A stretch of DNA of 6,187 nt from an uncultured Planctomycetaceae bacterium. GTDB taxonomy: Bacteria > Planctomycetota > Planctomycetia > Pirellulales > JACPPG01. Position 1 is the stretch's first letter; each line of letters begins with the position of its first letter. Made by a program: the position numbers and the translations under genes. Positions 1 through 5,961 of this stretch are shown piece by piece. The stretch is from contig CAMFLN010000226.1 of NCBI GenBank assembly GCA_945957305.1, positions 1 through 6,187 of the forward strand, written 5' to 3'. Below the pieces are notes generated by a model, which was not told the origin of the DNA, ran no database searches, and worked only from the letters and a program-made list of their open reading frames with translations.

Positions 1-958
1 GGTCAAAGACATTCGGCATGAGTTCAGGGGGAATGCCGATTCCTGAATCGCGCACGGAAATCACGGCTTCGTCGTGCTCGGATTTCGCCGTAAACCAGAT
101 TTGCCCTCCTCGGTTCGTGTATTTGGCGGCGTTGTTCAACAGGTTGGCAAAGACTTGGGCCAGCCGCACAAAATCGCCGTCGACCAGGATCGGTTCTTGG
201 GGCAGCGAGATGGCCAGTTGCACTTCCGCTTCGTCAATCGTGGGACGGCTTGTTTCAATAGCATTGCGCATGACCGCGGCGACGGCGACTGTTTCTTTCC
301 GTAGCTCGATCTTGCCGCGCGTAATGCGCGAAACTTCCAGCAGATCGTCCACCAGGCGGACGAGATGATTCACCTGCCGCTCCATGGTTTCGCAGAGGCG
401 TTTGGTGCCAGCATCGTTGGATTCAGTAAGCTGCAGGATATTGATCGAATTCCTAAGGGGAGCCAGCGGATTGCGTAACTCGTGCGCGAGGATTGCCAGG
501 AATTCATCCTTGCGACGATCAGCTTGCCGCAGTGCCTCTTCGGCCTCTTGACGCTTCGCCAGATGATCGCGCACGTCGTATTGATGCTGACGCGAGCGGA
601 GGGCCGAGCGGATTACGCTGATCAGCGAGCGAAACCTGACGGGCCGCTCGACCAAAGTGGCATTCATCGATTCGCGCAGTCGATGGCCGCTGTCCCGCTC
701 ACGCGCGAGAACCACGAGCGGAAAATCGGACCAAGGGGGTTGCTTGCCGAGCGCCTCTTTGAGGCAGCCTTCGATGTCGGTGGTAACCGCCTCTTCTGTG
801 AGCAGGGCCACCGCCGCACCCAGCTCGATTCCATGGCAGATCTCTTGAATGGTGTGGCACAGCAGATGAGGAACACCCTCGGCTGCCAGAACTTGCCCCA
901 TGTGTTGCCGATCTTTGGCGGTGGGCATGAGCACCAAGACGCGGTCATCAAGATTCAT
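1..958 (-). CDS. Sensor histidine kinase with N-terminal pseudo-receiver domain (C-terminus beyond window edge)
   Basis: A continuous minus-strand reading frame of 319 codons runs from the ATG at 958-956 to the left edge without a stop. Residues 5-121 look like a receiver fold (VLVLMP at the first strand, PLVVLAR at the fourth, ERPVRF at the fifth). The usual acidic pair is absent, the phospho-aspartate position reads TEE, and the conserved lysine is Arg105, so it should not accept phosphate. A short linker (about 122-148) leads to a HisKA domain with the H-box at DEFLAILAHELRNP, where His159 is the predicted phosphorylation site. The HATPase_c domain shows an N-box (QVFANLLNNAAKY, key Asn276) and a G1 box (DSGIGIPPEL, from Asp304). 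The F and G2 boxes, and any C-terminal receiver, lie outside the window. No membrane segment is visible, so it is predicted to be cytoplasmic. The start overlaps the end of the KaiC-like gene by 11 bases and has a good Shine-Dalgarno, so the two are co-translated. Its partner response regulator is unknown. Confidence 0.94.
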   Translation of the reverse strand, partial: MNLDDRVLVLMPTAKDRQHMGQVLAAEGVPHLLCHTIQEICHGIELGAAVALLTEEAVTTDIEGCLKEALGKQPPWSDFPLVVLARERDSGHRLRESMNATLVERPVRFRSLISVIRSALRSRQHQYDVRDHLAKRQEAEEALRQADRRKDEFLAILAHELRNPLAPLRNSINILQLTESNDAGTKRLCETMERQVNHLVRLVDDLLEVSRITRGKIELRKETVAVAAVMRNAIETSRPTIDEAEVQLAISLPQEPILVDGDFVRLAQVFANLLNNAAKYTNRGGQIWFTAKSEHDEAVISVRDSGIGIPPELMPNVFD

Positions 959-2465
959 GTCCCGGTTCTCCGCTACTGTAGGGGATTACCTTGACGCTGC
1001 CTTGATATTGGGGCACCCCAGTCATGATGCCACGAAATCCCCTGAGCGGCTCGCCGATTCCAATTCCGGTGGAGGAAATCTTTAATTCACGCAAAGTTCG
1101 TTCATGCGCCCCGGTCCGCTTCTTGAAAATACTGATCGCTTGGCGGATTTCAGCATCCGCTTCGAAATAGCGCAACATGAGTACAGTATCCGCGAGATAG
1201 CTGACATCAGCGTCGGCCAACGAACCAGCGCCGGCCAGCATGCCGTGTTGCGCCACGACCATCAGCGTTAATACGCCCTTTTGGTTCAGGTACGAAAACA
1301 GTTCGTGCAAATGAGTTGTCAGGTACCGTTCCTCCGGCATGGCATTCAAGTATCCATTCAGGCTGTCGATGATGATCAGTTGCGCCCCGGCCTCGACCGC
1401 TCGGCGAACCTCGTACGTGAAAGCGCCAGGGCTCATCTCGGCGGGATCCACTTGCTGGGCATGAAGCAGTCCTTCATCGAGGAAAGCTTGCAGACCTCCG
1501 TCTTTGGAAAAGCACAACTTTTCGACGCGTTCAATCAGCGTCGGCAGAATCTCGTCGAACATGTAGACTGCGGCCTTGTGACCGGCTTTCATGGCGGTCA
1601 CGGCAAATTGCATGGCGATTGTGGATTTTCCAACCCCCGCCGGCCCCAGTAACAAGGCCGTGGAGCCATTATTCAGTCCGCCCGCGAGCATGGCGTCCAA
1701 ATTCGCCACCCCGCTGGAAAAGACTTTGTGTCGAAACTTGTCGTGATGCTCGGCCGCCACCAGGCGCGGATATACGACCACGCCCCCTTGGAGGATTTCG
1801 TAGTCGTGATATCCCTCGCGAAAATAAGATCCTCGAACTTTGGTCACGTACAGTCGACGGCGGGCGCGGCCGTATTGCGGGAGCGTTCGCTCGAGCACGA
1901 TGTTGCCGCCCACCAGGCTCTCGGGCTGGACGTCGCCAAATGCCGAAGAGCGGTCGTCGAGCAGCAACCCTGTCGCCTGCCGCTGTGCGAAATACTCCTT
2001 CAAGGCCAGCAACTGACGACGATAAATCAGCGGATTGCCAGACAGCAGCCGCATCTCGGAGAGGCCATCGAAGACCACATGTTGAGGACGAGACCTGTCC
2101 ACGGCGGCAAAAATTGCCTGCGTCGTCTCGCCAAGTTCGGTTTCCGACGGATGAAAGATCGACGATTCTGGTTCACCGGCCAGATTTGCCGCGGATTTCG
2201 TGAGATCGCAGAATTCAATTCCGTCTAACGACCAATCGTGCGAGCGCGCCGCATTCAGCAGGTCACGATTGGATTCCGTCAGCGTGATATAGAGACAAGG
2301 CTCTCCGGCCGCGACACGACTTCTGGCGTACTGCAGGGCGACCGTCGTTTTGCCAGAACCGGGATCTCCTTGGATGAGGTAGAAACCCCCTCGTTGATAT
2401 CCTCCCAAGAGCACATCGTCTAAACCCGCAACTCCGGTCGGTACGAATTCTGCGGTCGTATCCAT
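948..2465 (-). CDS. KaiC-family ATPase with two RecA-like domains
   Basis: The product is 505 aa from the ATG at 2465. A GTG at 2513 would add 16 residues, but family similarity begins only at FVPTGVAGLDDVLLGGY, six residues after the ATG, and GGAAA lies upstream of the ATG. Domain CI (about 5-240) has Walker A GDPGSGKTT (33-41), Walker B ending at Asp133 and a single Glu64 where cyanobacterial KaiC has two glutamates. Domain CII (about 245-490) has Walker A GPAGVGKST (274-282), the acidic pair Asp304-Glu305 and Walker B Asp367. Where S. elongatus KaiC is autophosphorylated (S431, T432), my alignment by eye gives Ser422 and Tyr423, and the T426 position is Ala. The tail after the RGFRGIMTG motif is shorter than in clock KaiC. 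In cyanobacteria KaiC is the circadian ATPase and autokinase. No kaiA or kaiB is seen here, so a general signalling switch acting with the overlapping kinase is likelier than a complete clock. Confidence 0.95.
   Translation of the reverse strand: MDTTAEFVPTGVAGLDDVLLGGYQRGGFYLIQGDPGSGKTTVALQYARSRVAAGEPCLYITLTESNRDLLNAARSHDWSLDGIEFCDLTKSAANLAGEPESSIFHPSETELGETTQAIFAAVDRSRPQHVVFDGLSEMRLLSGNPLIYRRQLLALKEYFAQRQATGLLLDDRSSAFGDVQPESLVGGNIVLERTLPQYGRARRRLYVTKVRGSYFREGYHDYEILQGGVVVYPRLVAAEHHDKFRHKVFSSGVANLDAMLAGGLNNGSTALLLGPAGVGKSTIAMQFAVTAMKAGHKAAVYMFDEILPTLIERVEKLCFSKDGGLQAFLDEGLLHAQQVDPAEMSPGAFTYEVRRAVEAGAQLIIIDSLNGYLNAMPEERYLTTHLHELFSYLNQKGVLTLMVVAQHGMLAGAGSLADADVSYLADTVLMLRYFEADAEIRQAISIFKKRTGAHERTLRELKISSTGIGIGEPLRGFRGIMTGVPQYQGSVKVIPYSSGEPGHES
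967..971 (-). promoter_or_regulatory. Ribosome binding site for the histidine kinase
   Basis: GGAGA reads on the minus strand 8 bases before the ATG at 958-956. It lies inside the last codons of the KaiC-like gene. It fixes the kinase start and supports independent or coupled re-initiation at the overlap. Confidence 0.7.
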
Positions 2466-2482
2466 CTTCAGGTTTCCAGCCA

Positions 2483-2497
2483 CGACATGGTCAAAAG
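2483..2497. repeat. 15-bp direct repeat, copy 1
   Basis: CGACATGGTCAAAAG here recurs exactly at 2746-2760. This copy lies just upstream of the preferred KaiC ATG, inside the possible GTG-initiated extension. Flanking similarity is weak, so it may be a small duplication, a binding site or chance. Confidence 0.4.
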
Positions 2498-2513
2498 CAA
2501 ACCAGCAAGACAC

Positions 2514-2560
2514 CCCCGACAGCTAGCGGATCGGAAGAGCAGATGCTGAGCGAGTCGGGG
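2514..2560. repeat. Inverted repeat upstream of the KaiC-like gene
   Basis: CCCCGAC (2514-2520) and GTCGGGG (2554-2560) are perfect 7-bp inverted arms around a 33-base interior. The interior contains a smaller AGCA-GA-TGCT palindrome (2538-2547). It ends about 48 bases before the preferred KaiC start, so it could fold in the 5' leader or serve as a protein site. No T-tract follows on either strand. Confidence 0.35.
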
Positions 2561-2745
2561 TACCGATCGATTTAGAAAATATGCGAATGCATTTAGTCAG
2601 GCCACAACGACGATTGTTTTCCACACCGAGTTCCCCAGCGCCAGTGACCGATGCGATTGCCAGGGCTTCATGTGTCGCTGAGATTCTGGGTTAAATAGCA
2701 AAGGCTTCACAGGAAGTCGCAGCGACGGATTGCGCCCGCCTCTCG

Positions 2746-2760
2746 CGACATGGTCAAAAG
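2746..2760. repeat. 15-bp direct repeat, copy 2
   Basis: Exact second copy of CGACATGGTCAAAAG, 263 bases from copy 1 and in the same orientation. It lies in the non-coding gap upstream of KaiC. Confidence 0.4.
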
Positions 2761-2952
2761 GCGAGCAGTAGCACAAACCGTACCGAAAAGAGTCAATTTG
2801 ACGCCGAGAAAGAGGCAGCAACGTCGTTCACGGAAGATGGCTTGAGTGCTTCACGTCAAGAGGAAGCTGTTCGCATTCATTCGCAAACGCCTGAACTTAC
2901 GTCGTTCTGTTCTTTTAGCGATAGCGCATCGGCTGGGGATACGAATAGTTCT

Positions 2953-2975
2953 GTTCGCTAGAGAAATCAGCGAAC
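2953..2975 (-). terminator. Possible hairpin at the end of the dehydrogenase transcript
   Basis: Perfect 7-bp arms GTTCGCT (2953-2959) and AGCGAAC (2969-2975) flank a 9-base loop, 30 bases past the dehydrogenase stop codon. No run of T follows on the minus strand, so it is not a canonical intrinsic terminator. It may only stabilise the 3' end. Confidence 0.35.
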
Positions 2976-3005
2976 TCAGATAATGCGAGCACGACAGGCT
3001 TCGGT

Positions 3006-4535
3006 TCACGTTTGCCTTGCCGGTGAGTTCTTTGACTGTTCAGGCTCCGCTGAGACTTTAGTCGGGGCGGGCGCCACAGGTTTCGTACCGTCCTTTGCTG
3101 CCGCACGGGCAAGTTTCCGCAACATCCCGGCGAACACCATTTGATGCAACGGATAAATGCCATACCAGTAGACCAGCCCCCACAGGCCGACAGGATCGAA
3201 GATCGCCGTTTGACGAATCGTGCTCCTTTGTTGGTCGCCAGTCACCTCAAACTCCAGCCAGGCTCGGCCCGGGAGCTTCATTTCCGCCTGCAATCGCAGG
3301 CGCCGTGGTGGTTCGTAAATTTCTACGCGCCAAAAGTCGAGCGCATCACCGGCGCGCAGATTGTCCGCATCCCGTCGGCCGCGCCGCACGCCGACTCCCC
3401 CCACGAGTAGATCGAGAAAGCCGCGCAGCGACCACAGCCAGTCGGCAAAGTACCAACCGGTCGCTCCGCCAATCCGCCGAATCGGCGCAAACGCTTGTTC
3501 AGGAGTCGCAGTGACCTCGACGCTGCGTGAATCAACGAGCCGCGAGCCAAAACGGGTGCCCCCCCAGGATTGCAGCATCCCCGCCGACGAGTAGGCGTCC
3601 GACCAGCGTGTCTCGGCAAATTCGCGATCCTCGTTCACGAGCGCCCGAGCGATCGCTTCACGAACTGAACGAGGCTGAATCGCAAATGTAGTCTCCGCCA
3701 AATTGTTCGAGATGAGCGTGGGATTGCGCAGGCTTTCTACGAGCTTGCGCCCCACGCGCGCGTAGAGAGGCGTGACCAGGCCTAGCCACAGGCTTGACAG
3801 ATACGGCGTCAACAGCGGCACCGGGATCATCCACCGCCGAAGGCCTCGCTGCAGGGCATACTCGTGCATGATCTGTCCATAAGATACTTGGTCGGGCCCG
3901 CCGATTTCGTAGATTTGCGAGGGGCCGGGAGGCAGGTCAATCCCCGCCAGCAAATATCGCAGCAAATCCTCCACGCCGATCGGCTGCGCCTTCACCTGCA
4001 CCCAGCGAGGACAAATCATCACGGGGAGCCGTTCAACCAGCGCGCGAATCATCTCGAAGGAGAGGCTGCCGGAGCCGATGACAATCGACGCGCGAAACTC
4101 GACCACCTGGGGATGATTTGCTCGCAAGACATCCCCCGTTTCCTGGCGGCTGCGGAGATGCTTGGAGAGCTTGTGGTCGGGGTTGCCGAGCCCTCCCAAA
4201 TAAATGATGCGGCGCACTCCGGCGTCAGCGGCCACCTGGGCAAAGTTCTCGGCGGCGATCCGGTCCTCATCCTCAAAGTCTCGATCGGCTCCCATCGAAT
4301 GGACGAAATAAAATGCCGTGTCGACTCCTTGCAACGCTGTCGTCAACGAACCGCGATCGAGCACGTCGCCGGCCACCACTTCCGTCATCCTTCCCACCCG
4401 CTCCCGCAGCGCTTCGGGACGGCGTGTGAGGCAGCGCACTCGATAGCCCCGCGTCTCCAAGAGGGGCAATAGCCGACCGCCAACGTAGCCAGTGGCGCCC
4501 GTTAGCAGGATCATGGATTGCGGTGGCTGTTGCAT
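3006..4535 (-). CDS. YbjT-like atypical short-chain dehydrogenase with C-terminal DUF2867 domain
   Basis: The product is 509 aa. Residues 8-300 form an NAD(P)-binding Rossmann domain of the atypical SDR (NmrA/epimerase-like) type. The glycine motif is TGATGYVG (12-19), with GDVLD at 56-60 and YFVHSMG at 76-82. YLGGLG (112-117) is followed by LSKHLRSRQETGDVLR, a pattern I recognise from YbjT-like proteins. Residues about 330-478 match the DUF2867 type, an SRPBCC-like ligand-binding fold (SVEVTATPEQAFAPIRRIGG near the start, YWYGIYPLHQMVF near the end). The last 30 residues are Lys/Pro/Ala-rich and probably disordered. The substrate is unknown. No signal peptide is visible. An in-frame ATG at codon 8 is an alternative start, and neither has a clear Shine-Dalgarno. 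It follows the regulator gene by 121 bases on the same strand and is probably in its operon. SDR genes are, to my recollection, common neighbours of CarH/LitR-type regulators, which fits the arrangement without proving a function. Confidence 0.92.
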   Translation of the reverse strand: MQQPPQSMILLTGATGYVGGRLLPLLETRGYRVRCLTRRPEALRERVGRMTEVVAGDVLDRGSLTTALQGVDTAFYFVHSMGADRDFEDEDRIAAENFAQVAADAGVRRIIYLGGLGNPDHKLSKHLRSRQETGDVLRANHPQVVEFRASIVIGSGSLSFEMIRALVERLPVMICPRWVQVKAQPIGVEDLLRYLLAGIDLPPGPSQIYEIGGPDQVSYGQIMHEYALQRGLRRWMIPVPLLTPYLSSLWLGLVTPLYARVGRKLVESLRNPTLISNNLAETTFAIQPRSVREAIARALVNEDREFAETRWSDAYSSAGMLQSWGGTRFGSRLVDSRSVEVTATPEQAFAPIRRIGGATGWYFADWLWSLRGFLDLLVGGVGVRRGRRDADNLRAGDALDFWRVEIYEPPRRLRLQAEMKLPGRAWLEFEVTGDQQRSTIRQTAIFDPVGLWGLVYWYGIYPLHQMVFAGMLRKLARAAAKDGTKPVAPAPTKVSAEPEQSKNSPARQT

Positions 4536-4582
4536 GGTCAGTCGTTGTGCCGGCGCGGCATCAGTTGTGTTCGAACTGTTGT

Positions 4583-4626
4583 GCTGGTCCGACTCACGCG
4601 TTCAATTCGAAGGTCGGTCGACCAGC
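4583..4626. repeat. Imperfect inverted repeat between regulator and dehydrogenase genes
   Basis: GCTGGTC-CGAC (4583-4593) pairs with GTCGGTCGACCAGC (4613-4626) across a 19-base loop, with a small bulge. It occupies the 121-base gap between the two minus-strand genes, but no T-tract follows. It could be a partial attenuator or an mRNA-stability element. The loop contains a lone TGAACG on the minus strand (4599-4604). Confidence 0.35.
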
Positions 4627-4656
4627 GTAAGTTTCTCGATGCCGCGGCTGTGCAAG

Positions 4657-5607
4657 TCAGGTCCTGGGTGATTTGAGTTTTCGACTCGCCTCAGAGGACA
4701 TTGTCTCCAAGTTTCGTTCCGCATCGACTGATTTCTGTAAAGCCGCAAACGTCACGAGGTGTCGTAGGGTGTCGCAGTAGGCAGAATACGCCATCTGCTT
4801 TCTGACCTCCGGGATTAGGCCTCGGCCACCAACGACGACCGTGGCGCCAACTTCTGCCGCAACGCTGTGCAGACGGGCGTAATCGTCCAAAAAAAGAGGG
4901 ACGGAATCGATATAGGAGACGCTCAGCCAGAGCAACCTGGGACGGCTGTCGCGCACCGCCTCAGCGATTGTGGCCGGTGGTAGGCTCGTTCCAAGAGAGG
5001 TCGCCTGCCACCCCAATTCACGTAGGACCAGTTCGATCATCGCGTTGGGCAACCGATAGGGGTCGCAACTCAGCGTGCCTCCGACTGCGAGGGGGGCATC
5101 TGGCTGCGGAGTTCGAACCGCCATGCGCAGCTCGTGCAACATTTTGAAGACGGTCTCACAGGAGCGTCGCTCTCGATAGATCGACACTTCACCGCACTCC
5201 CAGCGGTCGCCGATATCGTGGAGTGCCGTTGCCAGAACGTTGTCGCAGATCTCGTAGGCTGATTGCCCGGCCAGATAAAGATCAAAAATGATTCTCCGGC
5301 ACTGAGCCTCGTCGCCGGAGATGAGTGCATCGCGAATCCGCTCGCGCGCCCTGCCCATGACAACCGCTGCTTGCCCGGTGTTCGAGGGAAGCCCCAATAG
5401 CTCAGGCCGCACAAGCTGTTGGCCCGAATTTCTCAGGAACTGGAACACATCGTCCAGCGCCAGTCGCCGATGCCCGCCAGCCGTGCGGATCGCGGTTAGA
5501 AGCCCTTGATCGCACCAGCGTTTCAGGGACGACTCGCTGACATTAATGGCTTGAGCCACTTGCTTGGGGGTGACGAGCTTTTTCACTTTTACCAGCTTCG
5601 TGGACAT
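4657..5607 (-). CDS. MerR-type regulator with degenerate cobalamin-binding-like (CarH/LitR-like) sensor domain
   Basis: The product is 316 aa. Residues 11-58 form a MerR-family winged helix-turn-helix (TPKQVAQAINVSESSLKRW, then TAGGHRRL and the DVFQFL helix). Residues about 82-165 resemble the four-helix cobalamin-binding cap and 168-290 the Rossmann-like B12-binding fold, the order found in CarH, CarA and LitR photoreceptor repressors. Two hallmarks are altered. The Trp-x9-Glu-His motif reads Trp136-x9-Glu146-Arg147. The DxHxxG motif that supplies the lower axial histidine reads DPYRLP (182-187), so His is Tyr184 and Gly is Pro187. It may therefore not bind cobalamin, or may bind another cofactor; SCHIC domains are heme-binding relatives of this fold. 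The ATG at 5607 has only weak Shine-Dalgarno sequence. It is divergent from the FAS1 gene and probably heads an operon with the dehydrogenase gene. The repeats next to its promoter are the natural candidates for its operators, which implies autorepression. Confidence 0.92.
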   Translation of the reverse strand: MSTKLVKVKKLVTPKQVAQAINVSESSLKRWCDQGLLTAIRTAGGHRRLALDDVFQFLRNSGQQLVRPELLGLPSNTGQAAVVMGRARERIRDALISGDEAQCRRIIFDLYLAGQSAYEICDNVLATALHDIGDRWECGEVSIYRERRSCETVFKMLHELRMAVRTPQPDAPLAVGGTLSCDPYRLPNAMIELVLRELGWQATSLGTSLPPATIAEAVRDSRPRLLWLSVSYIDSVPLFLDDYARLHSVAAEVGATVVVGGRGLIPEVRKQMAYSAYCDTLRHLVTFAALQKSVDAERNLETMSSEASRKLKSPRT

Positions 5608-5617
5608 GGAAACTCAA

Positions 5618-5640
5618 TGAACGCTTTGAACGAATATTAG
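5618..5640. promoter_or_regulatory. Operator-like repeat R1 (over the regulator promoter)
   Basis: Two TGAACG half-sites at 5618 and 5627, 9 bp apart, are followed by AATATTAG. It matches R2 at 20 of 23 positions and R3 at 19 of 23. It covers the predicted -10 element and start region of the regulator promoter on the minus strand, which suggests autoregulation. Confidence 0.7.
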
Positions 5641-5662
5641 CTGCCGGCGATGACTCTGTCCA
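5634..5662 (-). promoter_or_regulatory. Predicted promoter of the regulator-dehydrogenase operon
   Basis: On the minus strand TGGACA (5662-5657) and TAATAT (5639-5634) are separated by exactly 17 bp. The -35 matches the sigma-70 consensus at 5 of 6 positions and the -10 at 4 of 6. The start would be near 5627, giving a leader of about 20 bases before the ATG at 5607. The -10 lies inside repeat R1. Confidence 0.5.
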
Positions 5663-5742
5663 CTTTCGGAATTTCGCGAATTATTTGGCGATTTTAAGTC
5701 CAAACCACGTCTTATGTTCGGCCGAGAGCGAGTAGTTGGAAG

Positions 5743-5765
5743 TGAACGATGTGAACGAATATTGG
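5743..5765. promoter_or_regulatory. Operator-like repeat R2 (just upstream of the FAS1 promoter)
   Basis: TGAACG half-sites at 5743 and 5752 are followed by AATATTGG. It matches R1 and R3 at 20 of 23 positions each. It ends one base before the predicted -35 of the plus-strand promoter, so a bound protein could block or contact RNA polymerase there. Confidence 0.7.
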
Positions 5766-5794
5766 TTGACGCCCGCCGGCGGGGTGTCTATAAC
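5766..5794 (+). promoter_or_regulatory. Predicted sigma-70-type promoter of the FAS1 gene
   Basis: TTGACG (5766-5771) and TATAAC (5789-5794) are separated by exactly 17 bp, each one base from consensus. Transcription would start near 5801, giving a leader of about 160 bases. The spacer holds a perfect 12-bp palindrome. Operator-like repeats lie directly on both sides. Confidence 0.65.
5772..5783. repeat. 12-bp perfect palindrome inside the promoter spacer
   Basis: CCCGCCGGCGGG is self-complementary over all 12 positions and fills most of the 17-bp spacer between the predicted -35 and -10. A GC-rich palindrome there could be a second protein site or could stiffen the promoter against melting. 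It may also be chance in GC-rich DNA. Confidence 0.45.
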
Positions 5795-5799
5795 TCGTG

Positions 5800-5822
5800 T
5801 GAACGATTTGAACGAATCTTGT
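5800..5822. promoter_or_regulatory. Operator-like repeat R3 (at the predicted FAS1 transcription start)
   Basis: TGAACG half-sites at 5800 and 5809 are followed by AATCTTGT. It matches R2 at 20 of 23 positions. It begins at the predicted transcription start of the plus-strand promoter, the classic position for a repressor. Confidence 0.7.
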
Positions 5823-5949
5823 AGAGCCTGAGGAAGCCCTCTTGAAGCAAGATGCCGCTCGCGACCGGATGTCCGTCCCTCACTTTAGGCCACGCAAATC
5901 GTATCAACTCGTCGAGTCGGTCACCGTCGGTCTCACTCTCGTTCTGAAA

Positions 5950-5954
5950 AAGGA
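5950..5954 (+). promoter_or_regulatory. Ribosome binding site for the FAS1 protein
   Basis: AAGGA lies 7 bases before the ATG at 5962-5964. It supports this start over the later in-frame ATG at codon 13, which would cut into the signal peptide. Confidence 0.75.
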
Positions 5955-5961
5955 ATTCGAA

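Larger units (their letters stand above)
2466..3005. other. Gap of about 540 bases with no convincing gene
   Basis: This stretch separates the dehydrogenase stop from the KaiC-like start. The open frames in it (for example 2597-2821 minus) show no recognisable protein features. It contains a 7-bp hairpin just after the dehydrogenase gene, a larger inverted repeat just before KaiC and a 15-bp direct repeat, each listed separately. A promoter for the KaiC-kinase pair must presumably lie here, but I see no strong -35/-10 pair. The best candidate on the minus strand is TTGTGG, 17 bases, GCATAT, which is weak. Confidence 0.5.

Noticed and set aside
482..994. 170-codon plus-strand open frame
   Set aside because: It lies antisense to the histidine kinase frame, which has clear H, N and G1 boxes. 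The translation shows no family features.
1619..2203. 194-codon plus-strand open frame antisense to KaiC
   Set aside because: Arg/Pro-rich low-information translation opposite a well-supported KaiC gene.
2466..2513. GTG-initiated 16-residue extension of the KaiC-like protein
   Set aside because: No Shine-Dalgarno at useful spacing before the GTG at 2513. The added residues are not part of the KaiC fold, and the ATG at 2465 sits just before the conserved start.
2597..2821. 74-codon minus-strand open frame between dehydrogenase and KaiC
   Set aside because: No recognisable motif, Arg/Ser-rich composition typical of non-coding GC-rich DNA, and no good ribosome binding site.
2915..3163. 82-codon minus-strand open frame overlapping the dehydrogenase 3' end
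   Set aside because: Mostly a different frame over the DUF2867 tail, with no start signal or motif.
3864..4472. 202-codon plus-strand open frame antisense to the dehydrogenase
   Set aside because: The opposite strand encodes the conserved Rossmann domain. The plus-strand translation is His/Arg-rich without recognisable domains.
4599..4604. Single TGAACG (minus strand) as a fourth operator
   Set aside because: It has no second half-site at 9-bp pitch. Other lone TGAACG or CGTTCA hits occur at 1099, 2825 and 3666, two of them inside coding sequence, so single half-sites are not informative.
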